A stretch of DNA of 64,000 nucleotides, taken from positions 7,135,013 to 7,199,012 of the forward strand of contig OY979723.1 in assembly GCA_963855995.1 (NCBI GenBank), read 5' to 3'. Positions 23,221-33,106 of this stretch are shown piece by piece. This DNA is from Muricea muricata (lineage: Eukaryota; Cnidaria; Anthozoa; Malacalcyonacea; Plexauridae). Numbering within the stretch: the first letter of the stretch is position 1; the number at the start of each line of letters is the position of its first letter. The notes beneath the pieces were generated by a model. The model was not told the origin of the DNA and ran no database searches. It saw only the letters and a program-made list of their open reading frames with translations. The position numbers and the translations under genes are program-made.

Positions 23221-24327
23221 TCAATCTGAGTCATCTTCCTTTTCTTCAAACTCTACATAGTCTTTGCTTGGAAATTCTTTGCGAATTCTGGCATAGACAC
23301 AACATGGTAAAGGATATCTTGTTGAGCTGCCTGTGTAATCCCACACCAGCCTGACCACTTGTCTATGCGACACTGCCCTGAAGAACCTTAAAAAAATATT
23401 CACAGATTTACATTGAATCAAAGACTTTAATATGATCTCTTGCCATGATACTTGATCCAGTATAAGGGCACTAAATATTTTAACTACAGCAAATTGAAAA
23501 CAAGTAACAGGTAGATTTTCTAACCATTGATTTTCACTAGCACTTACTCTGCTTCTGTTTTTTTTCCCTTTTTTGTATAAAGTTGTATAATTTTTACACC
23601 CTATATTTTTCGTCCTGTAGCTCAAACCAGCAAGTCGTAAAGCCCACTGATTTAAACAACCAGCTTCAAAACCTGGGTGCTTCGTCAAACACTGGTCACC
23701 CATTTTCTTCTCCATTATTTTATTCCGGACTTGTGCAATTTCATGGCAGCATTGACACTCTTCAGGCTTCACAATAAGCTCTGTAGAGCAATTGCCACAG
23801 TTACACCTAAAACCCAATACAGTGCAAAACTTGCAAAACAATTCAAATAACATGCATAATACTCAAGATAAAAAAATATTTATAGTGCGAATATGATATC
23901 GTGGATGCAATCCATATAGCTTAGTGATGCAATCGTATACAATGAACTTTAAACGTATCCAACCTGTTTTTAACCCTACTCGTTATCATCAATAGACAGC
24001 AGCAATGCAGCATGACATTTTTAGTATACTCCATAAAGCGTGGTATAATAAAGAAAGTTACCAAAAGTCGATACACTGTTCCCCAGTTAATCGCAAACAA
24101 AGCTCTTCTAATTCATCTATTTTATCAGCCACAGCTTGTAAAATATAATTTTGGTGTTCTTCTTCTGTGGCAATGGGATCCGCCGAGGCATCGTATAAAT
24201 TTGACCCTGCTTCAATTTCAAATGAGTTTGAATCAGCCCCATACAACATTTGCTCATCAGGAGAGTAATTATTACTTTCTTCGGACTTTTCTTCTGAACA
24301 GGATCCTGCCTCGTCCTCAGTTGACAT
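23221..24327 (-). CDS. P2X7 ballast-domain protein, right-arm copy
   Basis: This is the inverted copy of the gene at 21437-22542. Exon 1 runs from 24327 to a donor at 24062; exon 2 starts at 23806. Unlike the left copy, one extra A near 23570 keeps exon 2 open to the end without the last splice, giving RSRVSASENQWLEN before FFRAVSHRQ. It carries ARIRKEFPSKDY (the usual Arg) and ends EEKEDDSD. Cys pattern as in the left copy. The two genes converge on the loop. Either both are expressed from promoters in the arms, or a read-through transcript would be largely double-stranded. Confidence 0.8.
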
Positions 24328-24517
24328 AGTAAATTAAAAAACAACGAACGAAAGAAAACTAAACCGAAGGAATATTAGTAATACATTTCGTAATTCGTAA
24401 ACAAAATTGTATGATTTCACCACAGAGTACTACACAGAGGGCTCACTTCATCACTTTTCCTATGATTTTGACGTAACGGTCTTTCGCTCAAAATTCCTAC
24501 CCCCCTGAAAATTCAAA

Positions 24518-25380
24518 ATGGCGGCGATGTTTAGGAGTGGAAAGACGGCGGTATAGAAAGATCTTAACAAAGATAAAGCAAAGATGCGTACACAGTACAT
24601 ATTATTTTTTGAAAAACTGGAAAGTAATATATTTTACATCTATGTCCAAATTGCAAGCCATGGAAAATGTGTTTATAGCGATTTTTTGCAAGCCTTGTTC
24701 TTTAAAGTTTGCTGCTATATATCATTTGAGTGCGAAATCAAAACTGTCGTCCTGTCTTTTACTTTGAGGAACTAGCACGGAAACAAAACTTTAAAAACCT
24801 CACAAAATCTTTGGCTGAACGTTGTCAGCTTAAAGAATGTGGAAATTTTTCTGATGTTGACGAGGCTCCACAATCACACCCATTGTCCTCTTCTGAACGG
24901 AACTTTGGCACCCTAAACTTGGCCAATGGAGAAACACACATTGAAACAGAAATTAAATGTTTCGAGCTTACTACCAGGTATCCAGCTTCGGAATGTATAT
25001 AGGGCATCTTGCTATGGAGCCAAGTTTAAAAGTGGTGGCATTGTCATTTGTAGTGTTGATGAGTCCATTAGACCCATTTTTAGAACCATGTGTGTGCTTT
25101 GGATAATCAGCGACTTTATCTATATTGAGTATATGCCATTGGAAACACTTTGTTTGAGTGAGCAGTTTCAGGCTTACCATGTCAAGATGTGTGAGGATGT
25201 TGGAACACAAAGCTCTGTTCCTATGAAAGTCTGGTAGACTTCAATGTTTTTCACTATCATGAAGACAACAATTATATGTGCCAGTGAAATCTGATATGCT
25301 TGCATTAATGGAATAGCATTTAAAGGAAGATAATCCTGTGAAATATCCAGAACAGATGCCCAATGACTACCAGACTAAGT
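24518..25380 (+). pseudogene. Unrecognised transposon-borne gene remnant
   Basis: Frames change repeatedly. ATGGCGGCGATG at 24518 opens MAAMFRSGKTAV; later frames give ELARKQNFKNLTKSLAERCQ (24770-24830), SGGIVICSVDESI (25030-25070) and LCLSEQFQAYHVKMCEDVG (25150-25200). I recognise no domain. The order (short basic N-terminus, central VDES/FQAYHV region) is reminiscent of long uncharacterised proteins carried by invertebrate transposons, but that is an impression only. Several frameshifts make the copy inactive. Confidence 0.4.
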
Positions 25381-25729
25381 AGAATTAGTACCAGATGATG
25401 GGATGTATGACACCTTGTTGAAGTATACAATAAAGGTATATTTTATGCACAATAACTGACTTGTAATCTTTTTTGTTGGAAGTTGAAAAAAAATTAAATC
25501 ATCTTTCTCATTCATGATATTGGGGCTAATCCAGATCATAGTTAATAGAGAAGAGGGTTTGGAAGGTCGGCAAACTTCAAAGGCTTTCGCGCTAATTGGT
25601 TTCAGATGTTGAAAGAGGGGGTCACGTGACAATACGGGTGCATTGATTTCAGAAATTACTATAGCGTAGTATTACGGAAATACGATATTGTGTTTATAAA
25701 ATCTGATATAAAGCATTGTTCGTCTTGCT

Positions 25730-26800
25730 ATGGCTTCGACAAGTTCGGCACAAGATTTAGAAAGCCAGTTACCAACAATTCTGGGCTCTGAAGTCGTAAA
25801 TACAGCAGATGAGGACGGTTTTCAGCAAACACTTGAATTGCTGCAAACGACGCTGAAGAGTTGTTCAACGAAATATCGCATTCAGCTAAAGAAGTAAGTC
25901 ACTATAAAGTGTATCTATCTTTTACAATAGTGGTGAGATGTGTTGAGTATGTTTTTATGTTATATTTGTTTCAGCTTGAAGGACTAAAACAATATTCTTG
26001 CGAATACTGCTCGAAAGTGTGCAAGTCCAAAGGAGGGCGTACAAAACATATTCGAAGCAAACATGATGTCGAAGCTAGTGAAGATGGGGTAAGGCAACAG
26101 TTTATCCATAGCAATAGCATTATATTTTTGATGACAGGCAGAGATTCTATTGATTTTTATGCCCGTTTAATATTGGGTTAGTTTTATTGACGTTTGACAA
26201 CAATTCAGTAATAGGACTGTCAAATTTGCCTGGTCTCATGACTAGTCTTATGAGGTTAAAAAATTTTCTACTTTAGAGTGAATTGTCTGTTTTACCACAA
26301 GAACTTGGACCCTTTGCATACGTTGGTGGGTATGTTATCCAAGCATTATATAGAAAAATGCAAACTCACAAAGAAACCAAGAAATACAATTGTTGCTTTC
26401 GATGAAAGTGCCAACTGAAGAGAATGAATATATTTCTTCACTTTCAAGAGGAGGACAGTGGGCAGTGGGCACCATATTCCTGGTTGGTAAGCGTTTCTGA
26501 AATTGCAGAACTATCCTTCCAAAAGCACTCAAAAACAGGCAAACTTTCATCATTACCTGTGGACAAAGTTGTTGTTGATGTCCAAACCTCTCCTCGGGCA
26601 AAATCATTGTGGAGCAATATAGTTGAACAGTGTGATGTTCAAGTAACAAAAGAGTGTCAGTTGCTGTGTTTTGAAAACATTATAAAACTATATGCTACTG
26701 TGAAGGGTTTCTCACTTGCAAGAGATATTGTAAACAAATACAAATTGTCTGAAAAAAACACTAAAACAGAAGGCTTTACAGAAACAGTTAAAGGATGACA
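25730..26800 (+). pseudogene. Zinc-finger (C2H2) gene of the 4.07 kb element
   Basis: ATG at 25730 opens MASTSSAQDLESQLPTI. A frame change near 25835 leads to NDAEELFNEISHSAKE and a donor at 25894. The second exon from 25975 (AG before it) gives YSCEYCSKVCKSKGGRTKH plus IRSKH, a C-x2-C-x12-H-x4-H finger, then a GTAAGG donor at ~26089. A third exon at ~26275 gives LGPFAYVGGYVIQALYRKM, and after frame breaks SEIAELSFQKHSKTGKL and SLWSNIVEQCDVQV. The YVGGYV block recalls the C-terminal part of several DNA transposases, and the P-type protein downstream has a similar YVSGYLL. At least two frameshifts. Probably the transposition protein or its partner, now dead. Confidence 0.55.
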
Positions 26801-27418
26801 GTAAATAATTATAACCATACACTGGAGGCTTGAAACCTACGCTCATAATACAACTAATCGTTTTCTAGCAGGCATTAGGAACAAATACCATAAACATTGA
26901 AAACAGTCCTATGAGTCAGAGCTTGTGCTGGAGCATTAATTGGGAGGGGTTATATTATTTATCTTTGTTCTGCCCTCTAATTTACTTTGAAATGAACTCT
27001 AATTATAACAACTGAAATTAGTTGGGCAAGACCTCAATATATGAATATACCCCCCCTCCCCAATCAAAGGTATCAAGGGAACAGTTTTTGAGGTGGGGGG
27101 GGGGCAAAACTAGTGAGGCAAATAGTGGAATTTTAAAATATGTACACACAATTTTAGTTTGGCCAAACTTAAAATTTCTAATCAATGAAAGCTCAATTTC
27201 ACACTTATGTTGCCCCTAAAATATCAGTGTTTCTCTTTTACATAGTTAATATTATGATGCACCTCTAGTGTTATTTCTGATCTTAATGTTGAGAACCACC
27301 TTGGACTTGAGCCTATTGCCTGCCTGACATAATGTAAAATTGTAAATAGTTGGAATTGCTTCAAATTCTGGTTTTTTTTATGATCAAACTATATACATAT
27401 ATATTGAAAGATTAGTAC

Positions 27419-27522
27419 TAATATATCACATAATCACATGTTCCTTCCCAATGACAATGCAACAATATAAACTAACATATCACATAATCACTTGTTCCTT
27501 CCCAATGACAAAGCAATAATAT
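27419..27522 (+). repeat. Short tandem duplication (~56 bp, two copies)
   Basis: The stretch atatcacataatcac followed by tgttccttcccaatgaca occurs twice in direct orientation with small differences (from 27422 and from 27478). A simple local duplication. Confidence 0.75.
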
Positions 27523-27621
27523 AATATATATGTATATATACAGCATGACTTCATGTACTTATTGTACTTATTGTTCCAGTCTTTACCCAATTCTCTGTTT
27601 TGATCAATTCCTATATAGAGC

Positions 27622-27758
27622 ATATTACATGGTGGCACAAAGATATGAATATTATTTTCGATTGGTGAAAACAATATTTTACAAATGAGTGCAGCGACTG
27701 AGTAAAATATTGTTGTCAACACAAGAAAATAATATTTATATCTTTAAGCTACCATGTG
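27622..27758. repeat. Hairpin MITE, copy 2
   Basis: The same self-complementary layout as 8194-8330: attacatggtgg, agatatgaatattattttcg, acaatattttac, a gcagcga loop, then the complements. It is more diverged than copy 1 and inserted in the 4.07 kb element. Confidence 0.8.
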
Positions 27759-27779
27759 CTTTTTATGCACCAGTCAATA

Positions 27780-27903
27780 AAACCCCTACTCCTTGAACCA
27801 CCTTGGGAAAGTGGAAATTGGTATCATTTCATAAAAAAAGGCAAGTACATTACTAATTCCCAGGTAATCTCCACTTGTGCCTGAGGTAAGGGAGTAGGGG
27901 TTT
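27780..27903. mobile_element. ~124-bp MITE with AAACCCCTACTCC ends
   Basis: Left aaacccctactccttgaacc and right ggagtaggggttt are inverted complements. The pairing continues imperfectly through accaccttgggaaagtgga against tccacttgtgcctgaggt. No frame. Target duplication not clear. Confidence 0.75.
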
Positions 27904-28004
27904 ACACTGACCATTGCATTATTCAGGCTTTCTAGAATAGACAGTAGTATATATAAATGATCTACTCAAGAATGTTCATTACTTTTTTGATCGTTTTGGT
28001 AAAG

Positions 28005-29036
28005 GCTCTTCAGAAACATGGAACCATTTGCTTCGTTGACCACTGTGTCGACCAGCAACTTTTCCCTTGAGCAACTGGTGCAATGTCTCTTAAAACAGAA
28101 ATCCTCAGGTCGTTGTAGCCAAAGTCTGCAGCAGTTGGGTTGTCAGCACGCCTACCTTGAGCTCGTTGGTACCCAAAATACTCCTCCACATCATCTTGGC
28201 AAAATCTTTCTGTTAGGACACCTTTTTTGAATAAGACTGCTTTGGCTTGGTCTCGTGTCGAACAAGTTCACGTCTGGGTGCAGTTGTAGAGGTTGAGGGT
28301 ATGCTTTTTTCTGGTAGATTCAGGGTAGGTACAGCTCCAGGCTGAATTCTTTTACACGTGGGAACTAAACCAAACCAAACCAAAATTGTCACTATGCAAG
28401 TATCATTTTAAACTCGATTTCAAACATCATATATGCCTTTTTATATCATTATATCCTACATATGTATTACACAGATATTAAATGTAAATTCTAAAGAAAA
28501 ATAATACAAGATCGCACTTTTGTATCTATAAATATATAATATACTTGAAAATAAACAAACATGTACTTGGTCTTTATAGTGAGTTAAGTGCACAATTGTT
28601 ATCATTTTCAATGTTGTACTACGGTTTTAGTCATCGAACAGTTTTGCCAAATAGTCTTATTCTGTGCCATCCTGTCCGGCCAGCTTATAATAAGAATACA
28701 AAGGCGATTATGTAAATCAGTATCAAATTTCCATAAGCACTAGAGTCTTTAATACAAATCTACGACGCTACAATGCGCTAGCTTTTACATCGAGCTGAAC
28801 TTACATGTTTGGATGAGGTTCTTTTGAAAGTGTCTTTCACAAATATGAAGAGTTCGTTGTTCGATTTGCTTTCTTAAACTTGAGTCTATCTCCCGATCTC
28901 TTGTCACAATACGCACCCACGCTTCGCGAGTTTTCGTCGATAAATCGTCGTCTTTAGCTGGAATTCGAAAAATACTAATCCCGGTGTGTTTTCTACCGGT
29001 TCCGCAACCGTAAATCGAGCAATTAGCTCCAGGCAT
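28005..29036 (-). pseudogene. THAP-domain gene of the 4.07 kb element
   Basis: Exon 1 (29036-28805) begins MPGANCSIYGCGTGRKH and runs through FRIPAKDDDL, AWVRIVTRD and LHICERHFQKN, a full C-x4-C...W...C-x2-H THAP finger of about 75 residues. A GTAAGT donor follows. Exon 2 from 28364 joins in frame: PTCKRIQPGAVPTLNLPEKS, where the GAVPTLNLP stretch is a usual landmark after the THAP finger. Then comes KPKQSYSKKVS with an in-frame TAA at 28213-28215 and further open frame (QKDFAKMMWRSIL) to about 28005. It probably binds the element's ends. It lies close inside the right terminal repeat and reads inward. One stop suggests inactivation or an unseen intron. Confidence 0.85.
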
Positions 29037-29109
29037 ACAAAAGATTTTTCAAAAAAATATGATTTTAACTCGCCCTATAATGCATCAACTTATACTCGTA
29101 TTACAGAAG

Positions 29110-29499
29110 GAAGGCACTAGATAGGATCGAGTAAAACCACGGCGGGCCGAGTCCTTACTCGCCCTTCGGGCTCGCGCTTTAGCTAAATTTGGTGAAGTAG
29201 ATACAGTCCCAGTGAGTGAGAATAGTGAGTGAGAATAGTTTTAATAAGAAAAAAATATAAGAATATAAGAAAAAAAAGTATAAAACATAACCGCGTAACT
29301 GGGCTCGAACCCGGAACAAACAGGTCAGAAGCGCGAGACCTAGACCACTGTGCTAATGCGGCCAATCAAAAGTTTATCGTTAAAAACTAAATTTATACTG
29401 CTTATGTAACCGTGCTTGTAAGCACCGCTGTCAAATGTATGAAATATTAACCTATTGCGGGCTCGCCGTGGTTTTACTCGATCCTATCTAGTGCCTTTC
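29110..29499. mobile_element. 390-bp MITE with 9-bp target duplication and internal tRNA-like sequence
   Basis: Inverted ends aaggcactagataggatcga + gtaaaaccacggcg at left and the complement at right are flanked by a perfect ATTACAGAA duplication (29101-29109 and 29500-29508). A 9-bp duplication is the mark of Mutator-like transposases. The interior has a tRNA-like block on the minus strand (see next entry). This is the innermost of five nested layers. Confidence 0.92.
29291..29364 (-). tRNA. tRNA-like sequence or pseudogene inside a MITE
   Basis: On the minus strand the sequence has an A-box-like TAGCACAGTGGTCTAGG and a B-box GGTTCGAGCCC with a 5-bp T-stem (cgggttcgagcccag). Acceptor ends gccgcat and acgcggt pair with one mismatch and one G-T pair. 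The anticodon arm is irregular: AGGTC pairs with GACCT but leaves a 10-base loop, so a working tRNA is doubtful. It may be a captured tRNA gene or a tRNA-derived SINE head. RNA polymerase III transcription is possible given intact A and B boxes. Confidence 0.55.
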
Positions 29500-30760
29500 A
29501 TTACAGAATCGCTTTTTGATGCACTCGTATTGTCACGTGACATAGAACAATAACATAACTTGGCCACGCCCCCAGCTTCCAAACTCTCTTCTCTATTAAC
29601 TATGTCCAGATCAATAATATCCAGTTCAGGATTTGCCTTGCAAGGTAACATTGACACCTCAGTCTGGTGTCTGTAACCATTCTAGTGTATAATTAACATG
29701 TGTCAACTGTTACAATATGAACTGTATAATTACAACATGAGGGATATGTTTCACTGCCGTGTGGTCTTGCTGATTATTCTCTTTATTGTGGTATTTCCTT
29801 TATTGTAGCAATTTCTTTTATGAGGGACAGGTCAGAAATTAAAAGGGGAGGGAGGGGTGGAAACATGAGTAGCATCATAACTTTTTAAGATCCTAAATTG
29901 GCAGTTGAACCAAATGTATAGCACCATTAATATCTGTTTTAAGTATACTGTGTACCAACAGAGCTCTACCACCCCTGAAGCATAAACTAGAATGACCCTC
30001 CCCTTTAAGCAGCTCATTTTATCTTGACCCTCCCATTTCTAGGGTCTTGAAATGACCCTCTTCATGTTTTCTACCCTTCCCTTTGTTAAAATCTCTAACA
30101 CGACCCTAAGATCTTTCTATGTTAGAAAGTATTTTTAACAAATAGGCTATAAGAATAAACCATTAAGTACTAAATCTACATTTTAATTCATGACAGATTT
30201 GTTTCATGTAACAGGCAGAACGTTGTTACACTCCTCAGGTGTATTTGAGTATTAGCATGATTGGTTGCCTGGGTTATGCTATGTACATGTAGATGTTTAA
30301 CACCACTGCATTAGAATTCAACAGGCTAATTTAAATATTTTAAGTGTTTAAAATGAAACAAGCATGACTGGTGCACAACAGCACAGGGGGTTGAGGTTTG
30401 GATATATTTTAAATAAATGGTAAATATCACTTTTTTAATGAGATTTGTGCAACTTTCCCATGTGTGAGTTTCACATGGGAAATTGTATATTTCCCATATC
30501 AACTTCCATTCATGGTTCTTGCAAAATTTCCCTGTGAAAGTCTTATAGCTTGCGACAACCTGTGCGTTTTTGGCTGTCTAACCTACATTTCCCCCCTTGA
30601 TTAATTCAATTTCCAATAAAAGTAGGAAGGATTTACTATACATAAATTCCAGCAAAAGAAGCTGATGTTTTCATCCCAAAACTATACATTAATATATTAA
30701 TAAAATGAATATCTACATAGTTATCCAACTCTATATGTTATGCTATTTTTCCTTTAGTTC

Positions 30761-31160
30761 TCATGTCCAGTTCTTGTCACTAGGACCACGTAAATATGAA
30801 GTCATTTTTACTTGTCCAACTGAAAGTTCTTTATAATCTAAAAAGGTCTTGAATGATTTGAAATAGTTAATCCTTTCCTTGACCGTTTTCCCACTATTTA
30901 TAAGATTTCTTTTCTCTGTCGGATTGCTGTCTTTTGACTTTGGCATCCAACGCGAAATGACATGCTCAAAGTATAATTTTGTGTAAACACAACATAAATT
31001 TAAATGGCATGTTCACAGAAAGCGCTTGAACTTGAAGCCACGGCTTTGTCTGCATCTCAACTCCTTGAACGATGGCACCAAAAGAAAATATTAAATAAGT
31101 TTCGAAAACTGTATCCGTTGACTCGTTTTCTGGTAGGACAGTGGCATTTGGAGTAGCCAA
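30761..31160 (-). CDS. Two small frames of unknown function in the 7.06 kb element
   Basis: One frame (31160-30966) opens MATPNATVLPENESTDTVFE. The next (30946-30761) opens MPKSKDSNPTEKRNLINSGK and is lysine-rich. Neither shows a domain I recognise. They face away from the right end of the element, as a first exon would. Evidence is position and open frame only. Confidence 0.25.
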
Positions 31161-31270
31161 ATTTGATTATGTGCGAGTATTATTTTATGGAGACAACAGA
31201 AATATTTTTAGTTGGTTTTTATTTTGTCAATTTGGACTCCTTGCATATCAGAGCCATTTTGAGGTTGTTA

Positions 31271-31415
31271 GGGGGGTGACTGCCTCTATGCACTTGCTGG
31301 GATAAAATTCCCAGCAAGTGCATCGAGGCATTCACCCCCCTGTCAGGGGGGTGACTGCCTCTATGCACTTGCTGGGATAAAATTCCCAGCAAGTGCATCG
31401 AGGCATTCACCCCCC
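31271..31415. repeat. Tandem pair of perfect 70-bp hairpins
   Basis: Two units (31271-31340 and 31346-31415), each starting ggggggtgactgcctctatg, with the 11-base arm cacttgctggg around a loop taaaattc, then returning to ...ttcacccccc. The units are identical and separated by tgtca, with tgaca following unit 2. Each arm is about 32 bases with few mismatches. A tiny palindromic MITE that has duplicated next to itself. Confidence 0.9.
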
Positions 31416-31718
31416 TGACAACTACCAATTTGCGTTACGCTTTTTTCGTCGAGTGAGCCCTCTGTGTAGTACTCTGTGATTTCACTATGCGACTGACACA
31501 GCGTGTTGAGTCTTTGACGTCACATCCCGTTTTGTTCACCGTGCTCGCTAATTGAAGACTCTGTAATGGCGGACGTGAAATTCGTGTCTTTTGGTTTAAA
31601 AAATGACGGAAAGAAGCGGAATTGAAAGCTGAAATTTGGTGTGTCTGCGTAATTCTTGTATACTTTCTATATTTGTAAAAAAATTAGGATTCATTTTCCG
31701 GCTCTAGTGCCACTTTAA

Positions 31719-33106
31719 AGCAATGCTATTCAAGATGAACGATGAACTAACATCAATGGGTTTACACGTCCAAACAATTGTATCCGATTTAGGATCAAAT
31801 TTTCAAAAGCTTCTACGAGAATTGAATATCACGCCAGAGAAACCATGATTTACACACAATGGAAAGAAGAGAATATATCTTTTTGACCCACCGCACCTTA
31901 TTAAAGCTGTCAGGAACAACCTAATAAACTATAAATTTATTTATGAAACAAGTTGCAAGCTCTATTTATGAAACAAAGGTTGCAAGCTGGGATGATATTA
32001 AAGTGGTATATGAGCGTGACAAGCAACAAACACTGAGATGCTGCCCCAAACTGACACAAAAACATTTAAATCTAAATGGCTTTCAAAAGATGAAAGTGAA
32101 GCTGGCAACGCAGGTGATGAGTCAAACAGTTGCTTCAACACTGTCTACGTATGTTGCACTTGGGGCACTACCTCCATCTGCTATTGGGACTGCAGAGCTA
32201 ATATCTAATTTTGACAATATTTTTTATTGCCTTAACAGCCCCTCCCTTAACAGTCCCAAGATTTATAAAAGAGCAGTTACAAAAGATTCACCTCACCACA
32301 AATTTTTCACAGATATGCTTAAATTCATTGCCTCCATAAAGGTGGTAGACAAACAAAGTGGGGAAGATGTGAAAAACAAGCTACGGTGCTTGAGAGGACT
32401 TACCATGACTTTGAATGGTTTGCAGGAATTGTGGAAAGACCTTCACCAACATCATTCCCTGGATTTTCTCATGACAAGGCGTCTCAACCAAGACCCTTTG
32501 GAGAACTTTTTTGGCCTCATCAGGCAGCTAGGGGAAAACTGTGACAACCCAAGTCCCATCCAGTTCACACGAGCATTTCGCAAGTTATTTGTGGATAATT
32601 TTTTGGCACCACTTTCAACTGGCAACTGTGCTGAAGATTTTGATACCTATTTGATTGCATCTCGCCCCAGCCAATCAGATTTATCCGCAGCAAATGATCA
32701 GAGGGGCCCCCCACAAATCCACGCAGTCAAAGACACAGACTATAAAACAAATGACATTGAACAAAACTTAGTCAGCATGAATGCATTAACTTATGTGTCA
32801 GGCTATTTATTAAGGAAGTGCCTTATTCAACATAGCTGTCCAATATGCCATCAAAATTATGTGACAAAAGATGTCAACGATAGTAGTCAGCTACTCTGCA
32901 TGTTCAAGACCTTTGAAGGCATAGGCAGTGCCGATGGATTAACAATCCCTAAAGAAACATTTGTAAAACATGTTTCTTCGATGGAGAGTACATTTGTGAA
33001 TGTGCTTAACAGCTGCATAGAAAGAAAAAACATAGGTAGTTACTTGTGCTCACAAATGCCAAAGCTACATGGAAGTGTGCAGTGGCCAAACTTTCCTGTA
33101 ATATAA
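31719..33106 (+). pseudogene. P-element-type transposase, 3' part
   Basis: This continues the reading from 21112 after the TTAA insertion. [18 protein letters not shown] leads into [16 protein letters not shown] (second catalytic Asp) and [16 protein letters not shown], then a long frame from 31943 with LNQDPLENFFGLIRQLG (acidic catalytic block), AFRKLF, ALTYVSGYLLRKCL and CPICHQNY. The block order matches the P-element/THAP9 transposase. Lesions: in-frame TGA at 31846-31848, and a ~26-base tandem duplication near 31939-31990 (atttatgaaacaa...gcaagct twice) that shifts the frame. The coding end is at 33106. Confidence 0.92.

Larger units (their letters stand above)
25537..29604. mobile_element. 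4.07 kb THAP/C2H2 element with TCCAGAT target duplication
   Basis: Ends catagttaatagagaagagg + gtttggaag and their complement at 29576-29604 are flanked by TCCAGAT on both sides (25530-25536 and 29605-29611). Sub-terminal gtcacgtgac occurs at both ends. Inside are a plus-strand C2H2-type gene (25730-26800), a minus-strand THAP gene (29036-28005), a hairpin MITE (27622-27758), another MITE (27780-27903) and a 390-bp tRNA-like MITE (29110-29499). A related end lies at 8067. The 7-bp duplication and CATAG ends fit a P-like family, but this is not proven. Confidence 0.88.
24421..31478. mobile_element. 7.06 kb element with 27-bp inverted ends and ATTTCAC target duplication
   Basis: The left end cacagagtactacacagagg + gctcact is exactly repeated inverted at the right end (31452-31478). 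ATTTCAC follows the right end and precedes the left end (24414-24420 and 31479-31485), a 7-bp duplication, or 8 if a shared G counts. Its removal restores the arm of the foldback element. It contains a plus-strand coding remnant at 24518-25380, the nested element at 25537-29604, two small minus-strand frames (30761-30946 and 30966-31160) and a tandem hairpin (31271-31415). Superfamily not assigned; P and hAT elements make 8-bp duplications. Confidence 0.85.
21113..31714. mobile_element. TTAA-flanked foldback element carrying two inverted P2X7-ballast genes (itself interrupted)
   Basis: TTAA at 21109-21112 and 31715-31718 flank ends agtggcactagagccggaaa and its complement. The left arm is 21113-22713. 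The right arm is 23051-24420 plus 31479-31714, split by the 7.06 kb element at 24421-31478. A loop of ~337 bases (22714-23050) separates the arms. Without the insertion the element is about 3.5 kb with ~1.6 kb arms that look about 98% identical. Each arm carries one copy of the gene. TTAAAG ends resemble Kolobok/T2 or piggyBac elements. No transposase is encoded, so movement would need one in trans. Excision joins the flanking transposase codons exactly (SERIK then AMLFKM). Confidence 0.88.

Noticed and set aside
31219-31428. Repeat-containing frame GVNASMHLLGILSQQVHRGS x2
   Set aside because: This is the tandem 70-bp hairpin translated; not a protein gene.
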